Of a DNA stretch of 64,000 bases, positions 11,061 through 22,975 are shown piece after piece. The DNA comes from Loxodes magnus (lineage: Eukaryota > Ciliophora > Karyorelictea > Loxodida > Loxodidae). Both the position numbers and the translations under genes were made by a program. The first letter of the stretch is position 1, and every line of letters starts with the position of its first letter. The notes under the pieces are model-generated. The model was given only the letters and a program-made list of their open reading frames with translations, searched no databases and was not told the DNA's origin. The stretch covers positions 1 to 64,000 of the forward strand of contig CAMPDV010001589.1 in NCBI GenBank assembly GCA_946699065.1, in the 5' to 3' direction.

Positions 11061-13207
11061 CAGTTTTAAGTAATATGCTTTAAGAAGTAGTAAGTATTTA
11101 AAAAGTGAAGAAGTAAAGTAAGAAAATAAGATAGAATTTCAATATTAAGGAGTATGCTTTGAGAAGTAATAAGTATTTAGAAAAGTGAAGAAGTAAAGTA
11201 AGAAAAGAAGATAGAATTTCAATATTAAGGAGTATGCTTTGAGAAGTAATAAGTATTTTGAAAAGTAAAGAAGTAAAGTAAGAATAGAAGATAGAATTTC
11301 AATATTAAGGAGTATGCTTTGAGAAGTAATAAGTATTTAGAAAAGTGAAGAAGTAAAGTAAGAAAAGAAGATAGAATTTCAGTTTTAAGTATTATGCTTT
11401 GAGAAGTAATAAGTATTTAGAAAAGTGAAGAAGTAAAGTAAGAAAAGAAGATAGAATTTCAGTTTTAAGGAGTATGCTTTGAGAAGTATTAAGTATTTAG
11501 AAAAGTGAAGAAGTAAAGTAAGAAAAGAAGATAGAATTTCAGTTTTAAGGAGTATGCTTTGAGAAGTAATAAGTATTTAGAAAAGTGAAGAAGTAAAGTA
11601 AGAAAATAAGATAGAATTTCAGTTTTAAGTAATATGCTTTAAGAAGTAGTAAGTATTTAGAAAAGTGAAGAAGTAAAGTAAGAATAGAAGATAGAATTTC
11701 AATATTAAGGAGTATGCTTTGAGAAGTAATAAGTATTTAGAAAAGTGAAGAAGTAAAGTAAGAAAAGAAGATAGAATTTCAATATTAAGGAGTATGCTTT
11801 GAGAAGTAATAAGTATTTAGAAAAGTGAAGAAGTAGAGTAAGAAAAGAAGATAGAATTTCAGTTTTAAGGAGTATGCTTTGAGAAGTAGTAAATGATTAG
11901 AAAAGTGAAGAAGTAAAGTAAGAATAGAAGATAGAATTTCAGTTTTAAGTAATATGCTTTGAGAAGTATTAGGTATTTAGAAAAGTGAAGAAGTAAAGTA
12001 AGAATAGAAGATAGAATTTCAGTTTTAAGTAATATGCTTTGAGAAGTAGTAAGTATTTAGAAAAGTGAAGAAGTAAAGTAAGAAAAGAAGATAGAATTTC
12101 AGTTTTAAGTATTATGCTTTGAGAAGTAATAAGTATTTAGAAAAGTGAAGAAGTAAAGTAAGAAAAGAAGATAGAATTTCAGTTTTAAGTAATATGCTTT
12201 GAGAAGTAATAAGTATTTTGAAAAGTAAAGAAGTAAAGTAAGAATAGAAGATAGAATTTCAATATTAAGGAGTATGCTTTGAGAAGTAATAAGTATTTTG
12301 AAAAGTAAAGAAGTAAAGTAAGAATAGAAGATAGAATTTCAATATTAAGGAGTATGCTTTGAGAAGTAATAAGTATTTTGAAAAGTAAAGAAGTAAAGTA
12401 AGAATAGAAGATAGAATTTCAATATTAAGGAGTATGCTTTGAGAAGTAATAAGTATTTAGAAAAGTGAAGAAGTAAAGTAAGAAAAGAAGATAGAATTTC
12501 AATATTAAGGAGTATGCTTTGAGAAGTATTAAGTATTTAGAAAAGTGAAGAAGTAAAGTAAGAAAAGAAGATAGAATTTCAGTTTTAAGTATTATGCTTT
12601 GAGAAGTAATAAGTATTTAGAAAAGTGAAGAAGTAAAGTAAGAAAAGAAGATAGAATTTCAATATTAAGGAGTATGCTTTGAGAAGTATTAAGTATTTAG
12701 AAAAGTGAAGAAGTAAAGTAAGAAAAGAAGATAGAATTTCAGTTTTAAGGAGTATGCTTTGAGAAGTAATAAGTATTTTGAAAAGTAAAGAAGTAAAGTA
12801 AGAATAGAAGATAGAATTTCAATATTAAGGAGTATGCTTTGAGAAGTAATAAGTATTTAGAAAAGTGAAGAAGTAAAGTAAGAAAGAAGATAGAATTTCA
12901 GTTTTAAGGAGTATGCTTTGAGAAGTAATAAGTATTTAGAAAAGTGAAGAAGTAAAGTAAGAAAAGAAGATAGAATTTCAGTTTTAAGGAGTATGCTTTG
13001 AGAAGTAATAAGTATTTAGAAAGTGAATAAGTAAAGTAAGAAAAGAAGATAGAATTTCAGTTTTAAGTAGTATGCTTTGAGAAGTAATAAGTATTTAGAA
13101 AAGTGAAGAAGTAAAGTAAGAAAAGAAGATAGAATTTCAATATTAAGTAATATGCTTTGAGAGGTATTAAGTATTTAGAAAAGTGAAGAAGTAAAGTAAG
13201 AAAAGAA

Positions 13208-14312
13208 GATAGAATTTCAGTTTTAAGTATTATGCTTTGAGAAGTAATAAGTATTTAGAAAAGTGAAGAAGTAAAGTAAGAAAATAAGATAGAATTTCAG
13301 TTTTAAGTAGTATGCTTTGAGAAGTAGTAAGTATTTAGAAAAGTGAAGAAGTAAAGTAAGAAAAGAAGATAGAATTTCAGTTTTAAGGAGTATGCTTTGA
13401 GAAGTAGTAAGTATTTAGAAAAGTGAAGAAGTAAAGTAAGAAAAGAAGATAGAATTTCAGTTTTAAGTAATATGCTTTGAGAGGTATTAAGTATTTAGAA
13501 AAGTGAAGAAGTAAAGTAAGAAAAGAAGATAGAATTTCAGTTTTAAGTAATATGCTTTGAGAAGTATTAAGTATTTAGAAAAGTGAAGAAGTAGATTAAG
13601 AAAAGAAGATAGAATTTCAGTTTTAAGTAGTATGCTTTGAGAAGTATTAATTATTTAGAAAAGTGAAGAAGTAAAGTAAGAAAAGATGATAGAATTTCAG
13701 TTTTAAGGAGTATGCTTTGAGAAGTAATAAGTATTTTGAAAAGCGAAGAAGTAAAGTAAGAAAAGAAGATAGAATTTCAGTTTTAAGTAATATGCTTTGA
13801 GAAGTAATAAGTATTTTGAAAAGTAAAGAAGTAAAGTAAGAATAGAAGATAGAATTTCAATATTAAGGAGTATGCTTTGAGAAGTAATAAGTATTTAGAA
13901 AAGTGAAGAAGTAAAGTAAGAAAATAAGATAGAATTTCAGTTTTAAGTATTATGCTTTGAGAAGTAATAAGTATTTAGAAAAGTGAAGAAGTAAAGTAAG
14001 AAAATAAGATAGAATTTCAGTTTTAAGTAGTATGCTTTGAGAAGTAGTAAGTATTTAGAAAAGTGAAGAAGTAAAGTAAGAAAAGAAGATAGAATTTCAG
14101 TTTTAAGGAGTATGCTTTGAGAAGTAGTAAGTATTTAGAAAAGTGAAGAAGTAAAGTAAGAAAAGAAGATAGAATTTCAGTTTTAAGTAATATGCTTTGA
14201 GAGGTATTAAGTATTTAGAAAAGTGAAGAAGTAAAGTAAGAAAAGAAGATAGAATTTCAGTTTTAAGTAATATGCTTTGAGAAGTATTAAGTATTTAGAA
14301 AAGTGAAGAAGT
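13208..14312 (+). repeat. Nine-monomer duplication (period 720 bp)
   Basis: The stretch 13,208-13,592 recurs at 13,928-14,312 with an offset of 720 bases. Shared landmarks are AGAAAATAAG monomers at 13,281 and 14,001 and the GAGAGGTATTAAG variant (A to G at monomer position 50) at about 13,480 and 14,200. The match ends where copy 1 has GTAGATTAAG and copy 2 has GTAAAGTAAG. Confidence 0.85.
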
Positions 14313-15593
14313 AAAGTAAGAAAAGAAGATAGAATTTCAATATTAAGGAGTATGCTTTGAGAAGTATTAAGTATTTAGAAAAGTGAAGAAGTAAAGTAAG
14401 AAAAGAAGATAGAATTTCAGTTTTAAGTATTATGCTTTGAGAAGTAATAAGTATTTAGAAAAGTGAAGAAGTAAAGTAAGAAAAGAAGATAGAATTTCAA
14501 TATTAAGGAGTATGCTTTGAGAAGTATTAAGTATTTAGAAAAGTGAAGAAGTAAAGTAAGAAAAGAAGATAGAATTTCAGTTTTAAGGAGTATGCTTTGA
14601 GAAGTAATAAGTATTTTGAAAAGTAAAGAAGTAAAGTAAGAAAAGAAGATAGAATTTCAGTTTTAAGTATTATGCTTTGAGAAGTAATAAGTATTTAGAA
14701 AAGTGAAGAAGTAAAGTAAGAAAAGAAGATAGAATTTCAGTTTTAAGGAGTATGCTTTGAGAAGTATTAAGTATTTAGAAAAGTGAAGAAGTAGATTAAG
14801 AAAAGAAGATAGAATTTCAGTTTTAAGTAGTATGCTTTGAGAAGTATTAATTATTTAGAAAAGTGAAGAAGTAAAGTAAGAAAAGAAGATAGAATTTCAA
14901 TATTAAGGAGTATGCTTTGAGAAGTAATAAGTATTTTGAAAAGTAAAGAAGTAAAGTAAGAATAGAAGATAGAATTTCAATATTAAGGAGTATGCTTTGA
15001 GAAGTAATAAGTATTTTGAAAAGTAAAGAAGTAAAGTAAGAATAGAAGATAGAATTTCAATATTAAGGAGTATGCTTTGAGAAGTAATAAGTATTTAGAA
15101 AAGTGAAGAAGTAAAGTAAGAAAAGAAGATAGAATTTCAATATTAAGGAGTATGCTTTGAGAAGTATTAAGTATTTAGAAAAGTGAAGAAGTAAAGTAAG
15201 AAAAGAAGATAGAATTTCAGTTTTAAGTATTATGCTTTGAGAAGTAATAAGTATTTAGAAAAGTGAAGAAGTAAAGTAAGAAAAGAAGATAGAATTTCAA
15301 TATTAAGGAGTATGCTTTGAGAAGTATTAAGTATTTAGAAAAGTGAAGAAGTAAAGTAAGAAAAGAAGATAGAATTTCAGTTTTAAGGAGTATGCTTTGA
15401 GAAGTAATAAGTATTTTGAAAAGTAAAGAAGTAAAGTAAGAAAAGAAGATAGAATTTCAGTTTTAAGTATTATGCTTTGAGAAGTAATAAGTATTTAGAA
15501 AAGTGAAGAAGTAAAGTAAGAAAAGAAGATAGAATTTCAGTTTTAAGGAGTATGCTTTGAGAAGTATTAAGTATTTAGAAAAGTGAAGAAGTA
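14287..15593 (+). repeat. Ten-monomer duplication (period 800 bp)
   Basis: The stretch 14,287-14,793 recurs at 15,087-15,593 with an offset of 800 bases. The shared order is CAATATT with 54T, GTTTT with 37T, CAATATT with 54T, then a TTTTGAAAAGTAAAG monomer. The rare GTAGATTAAG, followed by ATTAATTATTTAG, also occurs at 13,591 and 14,791, 15 monomers apart. Several exchange events therefore overlap in this area. Confidence 0.85.
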
Positions 15594-16724
15594 AAGTAAG
15601 AAAAGAAGATAGAATTTCAGTTTTAAGTATTATGCTTTGAGAAGTAATAAGTATTTAGAAAAGTGAAGAAGTAAAGTAAGAAAAGAAGATAGAATTTCAA
15701 TATTAAGTAATATGCTTTGAGAAGTAATAAGTATTTAGAAAAGTGAAGAAGTAAAGTAAGAAAAGAAGATAGAATTTCAGTTTTAAGGAGTATGCTTTGA
15801 GAAGTATTAAGTATTTAGAAAAGTGAAGAAGTAAAGTAAGAAAAGAAGATAGAATTTCAATATTAAGGAGTATGCTTTGAGAAGTAATAAGTATTTAGAA
15901 AAGTGAAGAAGTAAAGTAAGAAAGAAGATAGAATTTCAGTTTTAAGGAGTATGCTTTGAGAAGTAGTAAGTATTTAGAAAAGTGAAGAAGTAAAGTAAGA
16001 ATAGAAGATAGAATTTCAGTTTTAAGGAGTATGCTTTGAGAAGTAATAAGTATTTTGAAAAGTAAAGAAGTAAAGTAAGAAAAGAAGATAGAATTTCAGT
16101 TTTAAGGAGTATGCTTTGAGAAGTAATAAGTATTTTGAAAAGTGAAGAAGTAAAGTAAGAAAAGAAGATAGAATTTCAATATTAAGGAGTATGCTTTGAG
16201 AAGTAATAAGTATTTAGAAAAGTGAAGAAGTAAAGTAAGAAAAGAAGATAGAATTTCAATATTAAGGAGTATGCTTTGAGAAGTATTAAGTATTTAGAAA
16301 AGTGAAGAAGTAAAGTAAGAAAAGAAGATAGAATTTCAGTTTTAAGTAATATGCTTTGAGAAGTAATAAGTATTTAGAAAAGTGAAGAAGTAAAGTAAGA
16401 ATAGAAGATAGAATTTCAATATTAAGGAGTATGCTTTGAGAAGTAATAAGTATTTAGAAAAGTGAAGAAGTAAAGTAAGAAAAGAAGATAGAATTTCAAT
16501 ATTAAGGAGTATGCTTTGAGAAGTAATAAGTATTTAGAAAAGTGAAGAAGTAAAGTAAGAAAAGAAGATAGAATTTCAGTTTTAAGGAGTATGCTTTGAG
16601 AAGTAATAAGTATTTAGAAAAGTGAAGAAGTAAAGTAAGAAAAGAAGATAGAATTTCAGTTTTAAGTAATATGCTTTGAGAAGTAGTAAGTATTTAGAAA
16701 AGTGAAGAAGTAAAGTAAGAAAAG

Positions 16725-17420
16725 AAGATAGAATTTCAGTTTTAAGTAGTATGCTTTGAGAAGTAGTAAGTGATTAGAAAAGTGAAGAAGTAAAGTAAGA
16801 AAAGAAGATAGAATTTCAGTTTTAAGTAATATGCTTTGAGAAGTAATAAGTATTTAGAAAAGTAAAGAAGTAAAGTAAGAATAGAAGATAGAATTTCAGT
16901 TTTAAGGAGTATGCTTTGAGAAGTATTAAGTATTTAGAAAAGTGAAGAAGTAAAGTAAGAAAAGAAGATAGAATTTCAGTTTTAAGGAGTATGCTTTGAG
17001 AAGTAATAAGTATTTAGAAAAGTGAAGAAGTAAATTAAGAAAAGAAGATAGAATTTCAGTTTTAAGTATTATGCTTTGAGAAGTAATAAGTATTTAGAAA
17101 AGTGAAGAAGTAAAGTAAGAAAAGAAGATAGAATTTCAGTTTTAAGTAGTATGCTTTGATAAGTAGTAAGTATTTAGAAAAGTGAAGAAGTAAAGTAAGA
17201 AAAGAAGATAGAATTTCAATATTAAGGAGTATGCTTTGAGAAGTAATAAGTATTTAGAAAAGTGAAGAAGTAAAGTAAGAAAAGAAGATAGAATTTCAGT
17301 TTTAAGTAGTATGCTTTGAGAAGTAATAAGTATTTTGAAAAGCGAAGAAGTAAAGTAAGAAAAGAAGATAGAATTTTAGTTTTAAGTAGTATGCTTTGAG
17401 AAGTAATAAGTATTTAGAAA
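16725..17420 (+). repeat. Block repeated 1,600 bp (20 monomers) downstream
   Basis: Matches 18,325-19,020 in variant order. Shared rare landmarks are GTAAATTAAG (17,031 and 18,631), GCTTTGATAAGTAG (17,153 and 18,753), AAAAGCGAAG (17,339 and 18,939) and GAATTTTAG (17,371 and 18,971). Differences include AAAGAAGATAG at 16,801 against AAATGAGATAG at 18,401, and GCTTTGAG against GCTTTGAT near 17,318 and 18,918. The block appears a third time at about 20,404-21,099 because it lies inside the 26-monomer duplication. Confidence 0.88.
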
Positions 17421-17970
17421 AGTGAAGAAGTAAAGTAAGAAAAGAAGATAGAATTTCAGTTTTAAGTAATATGCTTTGAGAAGTAGTAAGTATTTAGAAA
17501 AGTAAAGAAGTAAAGTAAGAATAGAAGATAGAATTTCAATATTAAGGAGTATGCTTTGAGAAGTAATAAGTATTTAGAAAAGTGAAGAAGTAAAGTAAGA
17601 AAAGAAGATAGAATTTCAATATTAAGGAGTATGCTTTGAGAAGTAGTAAGTATTTTGAAAAGTAAAGAAGTAAAGTAAGAATAGAAGATAGAATTTCAAT
17701 ATTAAGGAGTATGCTTTGAGAAGTAATAAGTATTTAGAAAAGTGAAGAAGTAAAGTAAGAAAATAAGATAGAATTTCAGTTTTAAGGAGTATGCTTTGAG
17801 AAGTAATAAGTATTTAGAAAAGTGAAGAAGTAAAGTAAGAAAAGAAGATAGAATTTCAGTTTTAAGTATTATGCTTTGAGAAGTAATAAGTATTTAGAAA
17901 AGTGAAGAAGTAGAGTAAGAAAAGAAGATAGAATTTCAGTTTTAAGGAGTATGCTTTGAGAAGTATTAAT

Positions 17971-20004
17971 TATTTAGAAAAGTGAAGAAGTAAAGTAAGA
18001 AAAGAAGATAGAATTTCAGTTTTAAGGAGTATGCTTTGAGAAGTAATAAGTATTTAGAAAAGTAAAGAAGTAAAGTAAGAAAAGAAGATAGAATTTCAGT
18101 TTTAAGTAATATGCTTTGAGAAGTAGTAAGTATTTAGAAAAGTGAAGAAGTAAAGTAAGAAAAGAAGATAGAATTTCAGTTTTAAGTAGTATGCTTTGAG
18201 AAGTAATAAGTATTTAGAAAAGTGAAGAAGTAAAGTAAGAAAAGAAGATAGAATTTCAGTTTTAAGTAGTATGCTTTGATAAGTAATAAGTATTTTGAAA
18301 AGCGAAGAAGTAAAGTAAGAAAAGAAGATAGAATTTCAGTTTTAAGTAGTATGCTTTGAGAAGTAGTAAGTGATTAGAAAAGTGAAGAAGTAAAGTAAGA
18401 AAATGAGATAGAATTTCAGTTTTAAGTAATATGCTTTGAGAAGTAATAAGTATTTAGAAAAGTAAAGAAGTAAAGTAAGAATAGAAGATAGAATTTCAGT
18501 TTTAAGGAGTATGCTTTGAGAAGTATTAAGTATTTAGAAAAGTGAAGAAGTAAAGTAAGAAAAGAAGATAGAATTTCAGTTTTAAGGAGTATGCTTTGAG
18601 AAGTAATAAGTATTTAGAAAAGTGAAGAAGTAAATTAAGAAAAGAAGATAGAATTTCAGTTTTAAGTATTATGCTTTGAGAAGTAATAAGTATTTAGAAA
18701 AGTGAAGAAGTAAAGTAAGAAAAGAAGATAGAATTTCAGTTTTAAGTAGTATGCTTTGATAAGTAGTAAGTATTTAGAAAAGTGAAGAAGTAAAGTAAGA
18801 AAAGAAGATAGAATTTCAATATTAAGGAGTATGCTTTGAGAAGTAATAAGTATTTAGAAAAGTGAAGAAGTAAAGTAAGAAAAGAAGATAGAATTTCAGT
18901 TTTAAGTAGTATGCTTTGATAAGTAATAAGTATTTTGAAAAGCGAAGAAGTAAAGTAAGAAAAGAAGATAGAATTTTAGTTTTAAGTAGTATGCTTTGAG
19001 AAGTAATAAGTATTTAGAAAAATGAAGAAGTAGAGTAAGAAAAGAAGATAGAATTTCAGTTTTAAGTATTATGCTTTGAGAAGTAATAAGTATTTAGAAA
19101 AGTGAAGAAGTAAAGTAAGAAAAGAAGATAGAATTTCAGTTTTAAGTAATATGCTTTGAGAAGTAATAAGTATTTAGAAAAGTGAAGAAGTAGAGTAAGA
19201 AAAGAAGATAGAATTTCAGTTTTAAGGAGTATGCTTTGAGAAGTAATAAGTATTTAGAAAAGTGAAGAAGTAAAGTAAGAAAAGAAGATAGAATTTCAAT
19301 ATTAAGGAGTATGCTTTGAGAAGTAGTAAGTATTTTGAAAAGTAAAGAAGTAAAGTAAGAATAGAAGATAGAATTTCAATATTAAGGAGTATGCTTTGAG
19401 AAGTAATAAGTATTTAGAAAAGTGAAGAAGTAAAGTAAAAAAATAAGATAGAATTTCAGTTTTAAGGAGTATGCTTTGAGAAGTAATAAGTATTTAGAAA
19501 AGTGAAGAAGTAAAGTAAGAAAAGAAGATATAATTTCAGTTTTAAGGAGTATGCTTTGAGAAGTAATAAGTATTTAGAAAAGTGAAGAAGTAAAGTAAGA
19601 AAAGAAGATAGAATTTCAGTTTTAAGTATTATGCTTTGAGAAGTAATAAGTATTTAGAAAAGTGAAGAAGTAAAGTAAGAAAAGAAGATAGAATTTCAGT
19701 TTTAAGTAATATGCTTTGAGAAGTATTAATTATTTAGAAAAGTGAAGAAGTAAAGTAAGAAAAGAAGATAGAATTTCAGTTTTAAGTATTATGCTTTGAG
19801 AAGTAATAAGTATTTAGAAAAGTGAAGAAGTAAAGTAAGAAAAGAAGATAGAATTTTAGTTTTAAGTAGTATGCTTTGAGAAGTAATAAGTATTTAGAAA
19901 AGTGAAGAAGTAAAGTAAGAATAGAAGATAGAATTTCAATATTAAGGAGTATGCTTTGAGAAGTAATAAGTATTTAGAAAAGTGAAGAAGTAAAGTAAGA
20001 AAGA
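17971..20004 (+). repeat. 26-monomer (2,079-bp) tandem duplication, copy 1
   Basis: From 17,971 the sequence matches 20,050 onward at a constant offset of 2,079 bases (26 x 80 minus 1; a 79-bp monomer lies near 20,000). Line-by-line comparison found no substitution over about 2.03 kb. Private landmarks preserved in both copies include AAATGAGATAG (18,401 and 20,480), AAAAATGAAGAAGTAGAG (about 19,018 and 21,097), GTAAAAAAATAAG (about 19,435 and 21,514) and GATATAATTTCAG (about 19,527 and 21,606). Shared rare variants at matching positions make independent origin untenable; this is a recent duplication. Confidence 0.93.
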
Positions 20005-20049
20005 AGATAGAATTTCAGTTTTAAGGAGTATGCTTTGAGAAGTAGTAAG

Positions 20050-22083
20050 TATTTAGAAAAGTGAAGAAGTAAAGTAAGAAAAGAAGATAGAATTTCAGTT
20101 TTAAGGAGTATGCTTTGAGAAGTAATAAGTATTTAGAAAAGTAAAGAAGTAAAGTAAGAAAAGAAGATAGAATTTCAGTTTTAAGTAATATGCTTTGAGA
20201 AGTAGTAAGTATTTAGAAAAGTGAAGAAGTAAAGTAAGAAAAGAAGATAGAATTTCAGTTTTAAGTAGTATGCTTTGAGAAGTAATAAGTATTTAGAAAA
20301 GTGAAGAAGTAAAGTAAGAAAAGAAGATAGAATTTCAGTTTTAAGTAGTATGCTTTGATAAGTAATAAGTATTTTGAAAAGCGAAGAAGTAAAGTAAGAA
20401 AAGAAGATAGAATTTCAGTTTTAAGTAGTATGCTTTGAGAAGTAGTAAGTGATTAGAAAAGTGAAGAAGTAAAGTAAGAAAATGAGATAGAATTTCAGTT
20501 TTAAGTAATATGCTTTGAGAAGTAATAAGTATTTAGAAAAGTAAAGAAGTAAAGTAAGAATAGAAGATAGAATTTCAGTTTTAAGGAGTATGCTTTGAGA
20601 AGTATTAAGTATTTAGAAAAGTGAAGAAGTAAAGTAAGAAAAGAAGATAGAATTTCAGTTTTAAGGAGTATGCTTTGAGAAGTAATAAGTATTTAGAAAA
20701 GTGAAGAAGTAAATTAAGAAAAGAAGATAGAATTTCAGTTTTAAGTATTATGCTTTGAGAAGTAATAAGTATTTAGAAAAGTGAAGAAGTAAAGTAAGAA
20801 AAGAAGATAGAATTTCAGTTTTAAGTAGTATGCTTTGATAAGTAGTAAGTATTTAGAAAAGTGAAGAAGTAAAGTAAGAAAAGAAGATAGAATTTCAATA
20901 TTAAGGAGTATGCTTTGAGAAGTAATAAGTATTTAGAAAAGTGAAGAAGTAAAGTAAGAAAAGAAGATAGAATTTCAGTTTTAAGTAGTATGCTTTGATA
21001 AGTAATAAGTATTTTGAAAAGCGAAGAAGTAAAGTAAGAAAAGAAGATAGAATTTTAGTTTTAAGTAGTATGCTTTGAGAAGTAATAAGTATTTAGAAAA
21101 ATGAAGAAGTAGAGTAAGAAAAGAAGATAGAATTTCAGTTTTAAGTATTATGCTTTGAGAAGTAATAAGTATTTAGAAAAGTGAAGAAGTAAAGTAAGAA
21201 AAGAAGATAGAATTTCAGTTTTAAGTAATATGCTTTGAGAAGTAATAAGTATTTAGAAAAGTGAAGAAGTAGAGTAAGAAAAGAAGATAGAATTTCAGTT
21301 TTAAGGAGTATGCTTTGAGAAGTAATAAGTATTTAGAAAAGTGAAGAAGTAAAGTAAGAAAAGAAGATAGAATTTCAATATTAAGGAGTATGCTTTGAGA
21401 AGTAGTAAGTATTTTGAAAAGTAAAGAAGTAAAGTAAGAATAGAAGATAGAATTTCAATATTAAGGAGTATGCTTTGAGAAGTAATAAGTATTTAGAAAA
21501 GTGAAGAAGTAAAGTAAAAAAATAAGATAGAATTTCAGTTTTAAGGAGTATGCTTTGAGAAGTAATAAGTATTTAGAAAAGTGAAGAAGTAAAGTAAGAA
21601 AAGAAGATATAATTTCAGTTTTAAGGAGTATGCTTTGAGAAGTAATAAGTATTTAGAAAAGTGAAGAAGTAAAGTAAGAAAAGAAGATAGAATTTCAGTT
21701 TTAAGTATTATGCTTTGAGAAGTAATAAGTATTTAGAAAAGTGAAGAAGTAAAGTAAGAAAAGAAGATAGAATTTCAGTTTTAAGTAATATGCTTTGAGA
21801 AGTATTAATTATTTAGAAAAGTGAAGAAGTAAAGTAAGAAAAGAAGATAGAATTTCAGTTTTAAGTATTATGCTTTGAGAAGTAATAAGTATTTAGAAAA
21901 GTGAAGAAGTAAAGTAAGAAAAGAAGATAGAATTTTAGTTTTAAGTAGTATGCTTTGAGAAGTAATAAGTATTTAGAAAAGTGAAGAAGTAAAGTAAGAA
22001 TAGAAGATAGAATTTCAATATTAAGGAGTATGCTTTGAGAAGTAATAAGTATTTAGAAAAGTGAAGAAGTAAAGTAAGAAAAG
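20050..22083 (+). repeat. 26-monomer (2,079-bp) tandem duplication, copy 2
   Basis: Second copy of 17,971-20,004. The match breaks down after about 22,080, where the first copy has a one-base-shorter monomer and then 54G, while this copy continues at 80 bp with 54T. Only about 45 bases separate the two matched blocks, so they are effectively adjacent. Confidence 0.93.
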
Positions 22084-22839
22084 AAGATAGAATTTCAGTT
22101 TTAAGGAGTATGCTTTGAGAAGTATTAAGTATTTAGAAAAGTAAAGAAGTAAAGTAAGAATAGAAGATAGAATTTCAATATTAAGGAGTATGCTTTGAGA
22201 AGTAATAAGTATTTAGAAAAGTGAAGAAGTAAAGTAAGAAAAGAAGATAGAATTTCAGTTTTAAGTAATATGCTTTGAGAAGTAATAAGTATTTAGAAAA
22301 GTGAAGAAGTAAAGTAAGAAAAGAAGATAGAATTTCAGTTTTAAGTAGTATGCTTTGAGAAGTATTAAGTATTTAGAAAAGTGAAGAAGTAAAGTAAGAA
22401 AAGAAGATAGAATTTCAGTTTTAAGTATTATGCTTTGAGAAGTAATAAGTATTTAGAAAAGTGAAGAAGTAAAGTAAGAAAAGAAGATAGAATTTCAGTT
22501 TTAAGTAATATGCTTTGAGAAGTAGTAAGTATTTAGAAAAGTGAAGAAGTAAAGTAAGAAAAGAAGATAGAATTTCAGTTTTAAGTATTATGCTTTGAGA
22601 AGTAATAAGTATTTAGAAAAGTGAAGAAGTAAAGTAAGAATAGAAGATAGAATTTCAGTTTTAAGGAGTATGCTTTGAGAAGTATTAATTATTTAGAAAA
22701 GTGAAGAAGTAAAGTAAGAAAAGAAGATAGAATTTCAGTTTTAAGTATTATGCTTTGAGAAGTAATAAGTATTTAGAAAAGTAAAGAAGTAAAGTAAGAA
22801 TAGAAGATAGAATTTCAGTTTTAAGGAGTATGCTTTGAG

Positions 22840-22975
22840 AAGTAATAAGTATTTAGAAAGTGAATAAGTAAAGTAGAAAAGAAGATAGAATTTCAGTTTA
22901 AATAGTATGCTTTGAGAAGTAATAAGTATTTAGAAAGTGAATAAGTAAAGTAAGAAAAGATGATAGAATTTCAGT
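22840..22975 (+). repeat. Island of shortened monomers resembling the right-end subfamily
   Basis: Four single-base deletions cluster here. They are TTTAGAAAGTGAATAAG (twice), AAGTAGAAAAG for AAGTAAGAAAAG, and CAGTTTAAATAG for CAGTTTTAAGTAG. The same features define monomers beyond 55.8 kb, whereas flanking monomers are full length. This suggests exchange or conversion with the right-end type, or a relic of an older array state. Confidence 0.75.
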
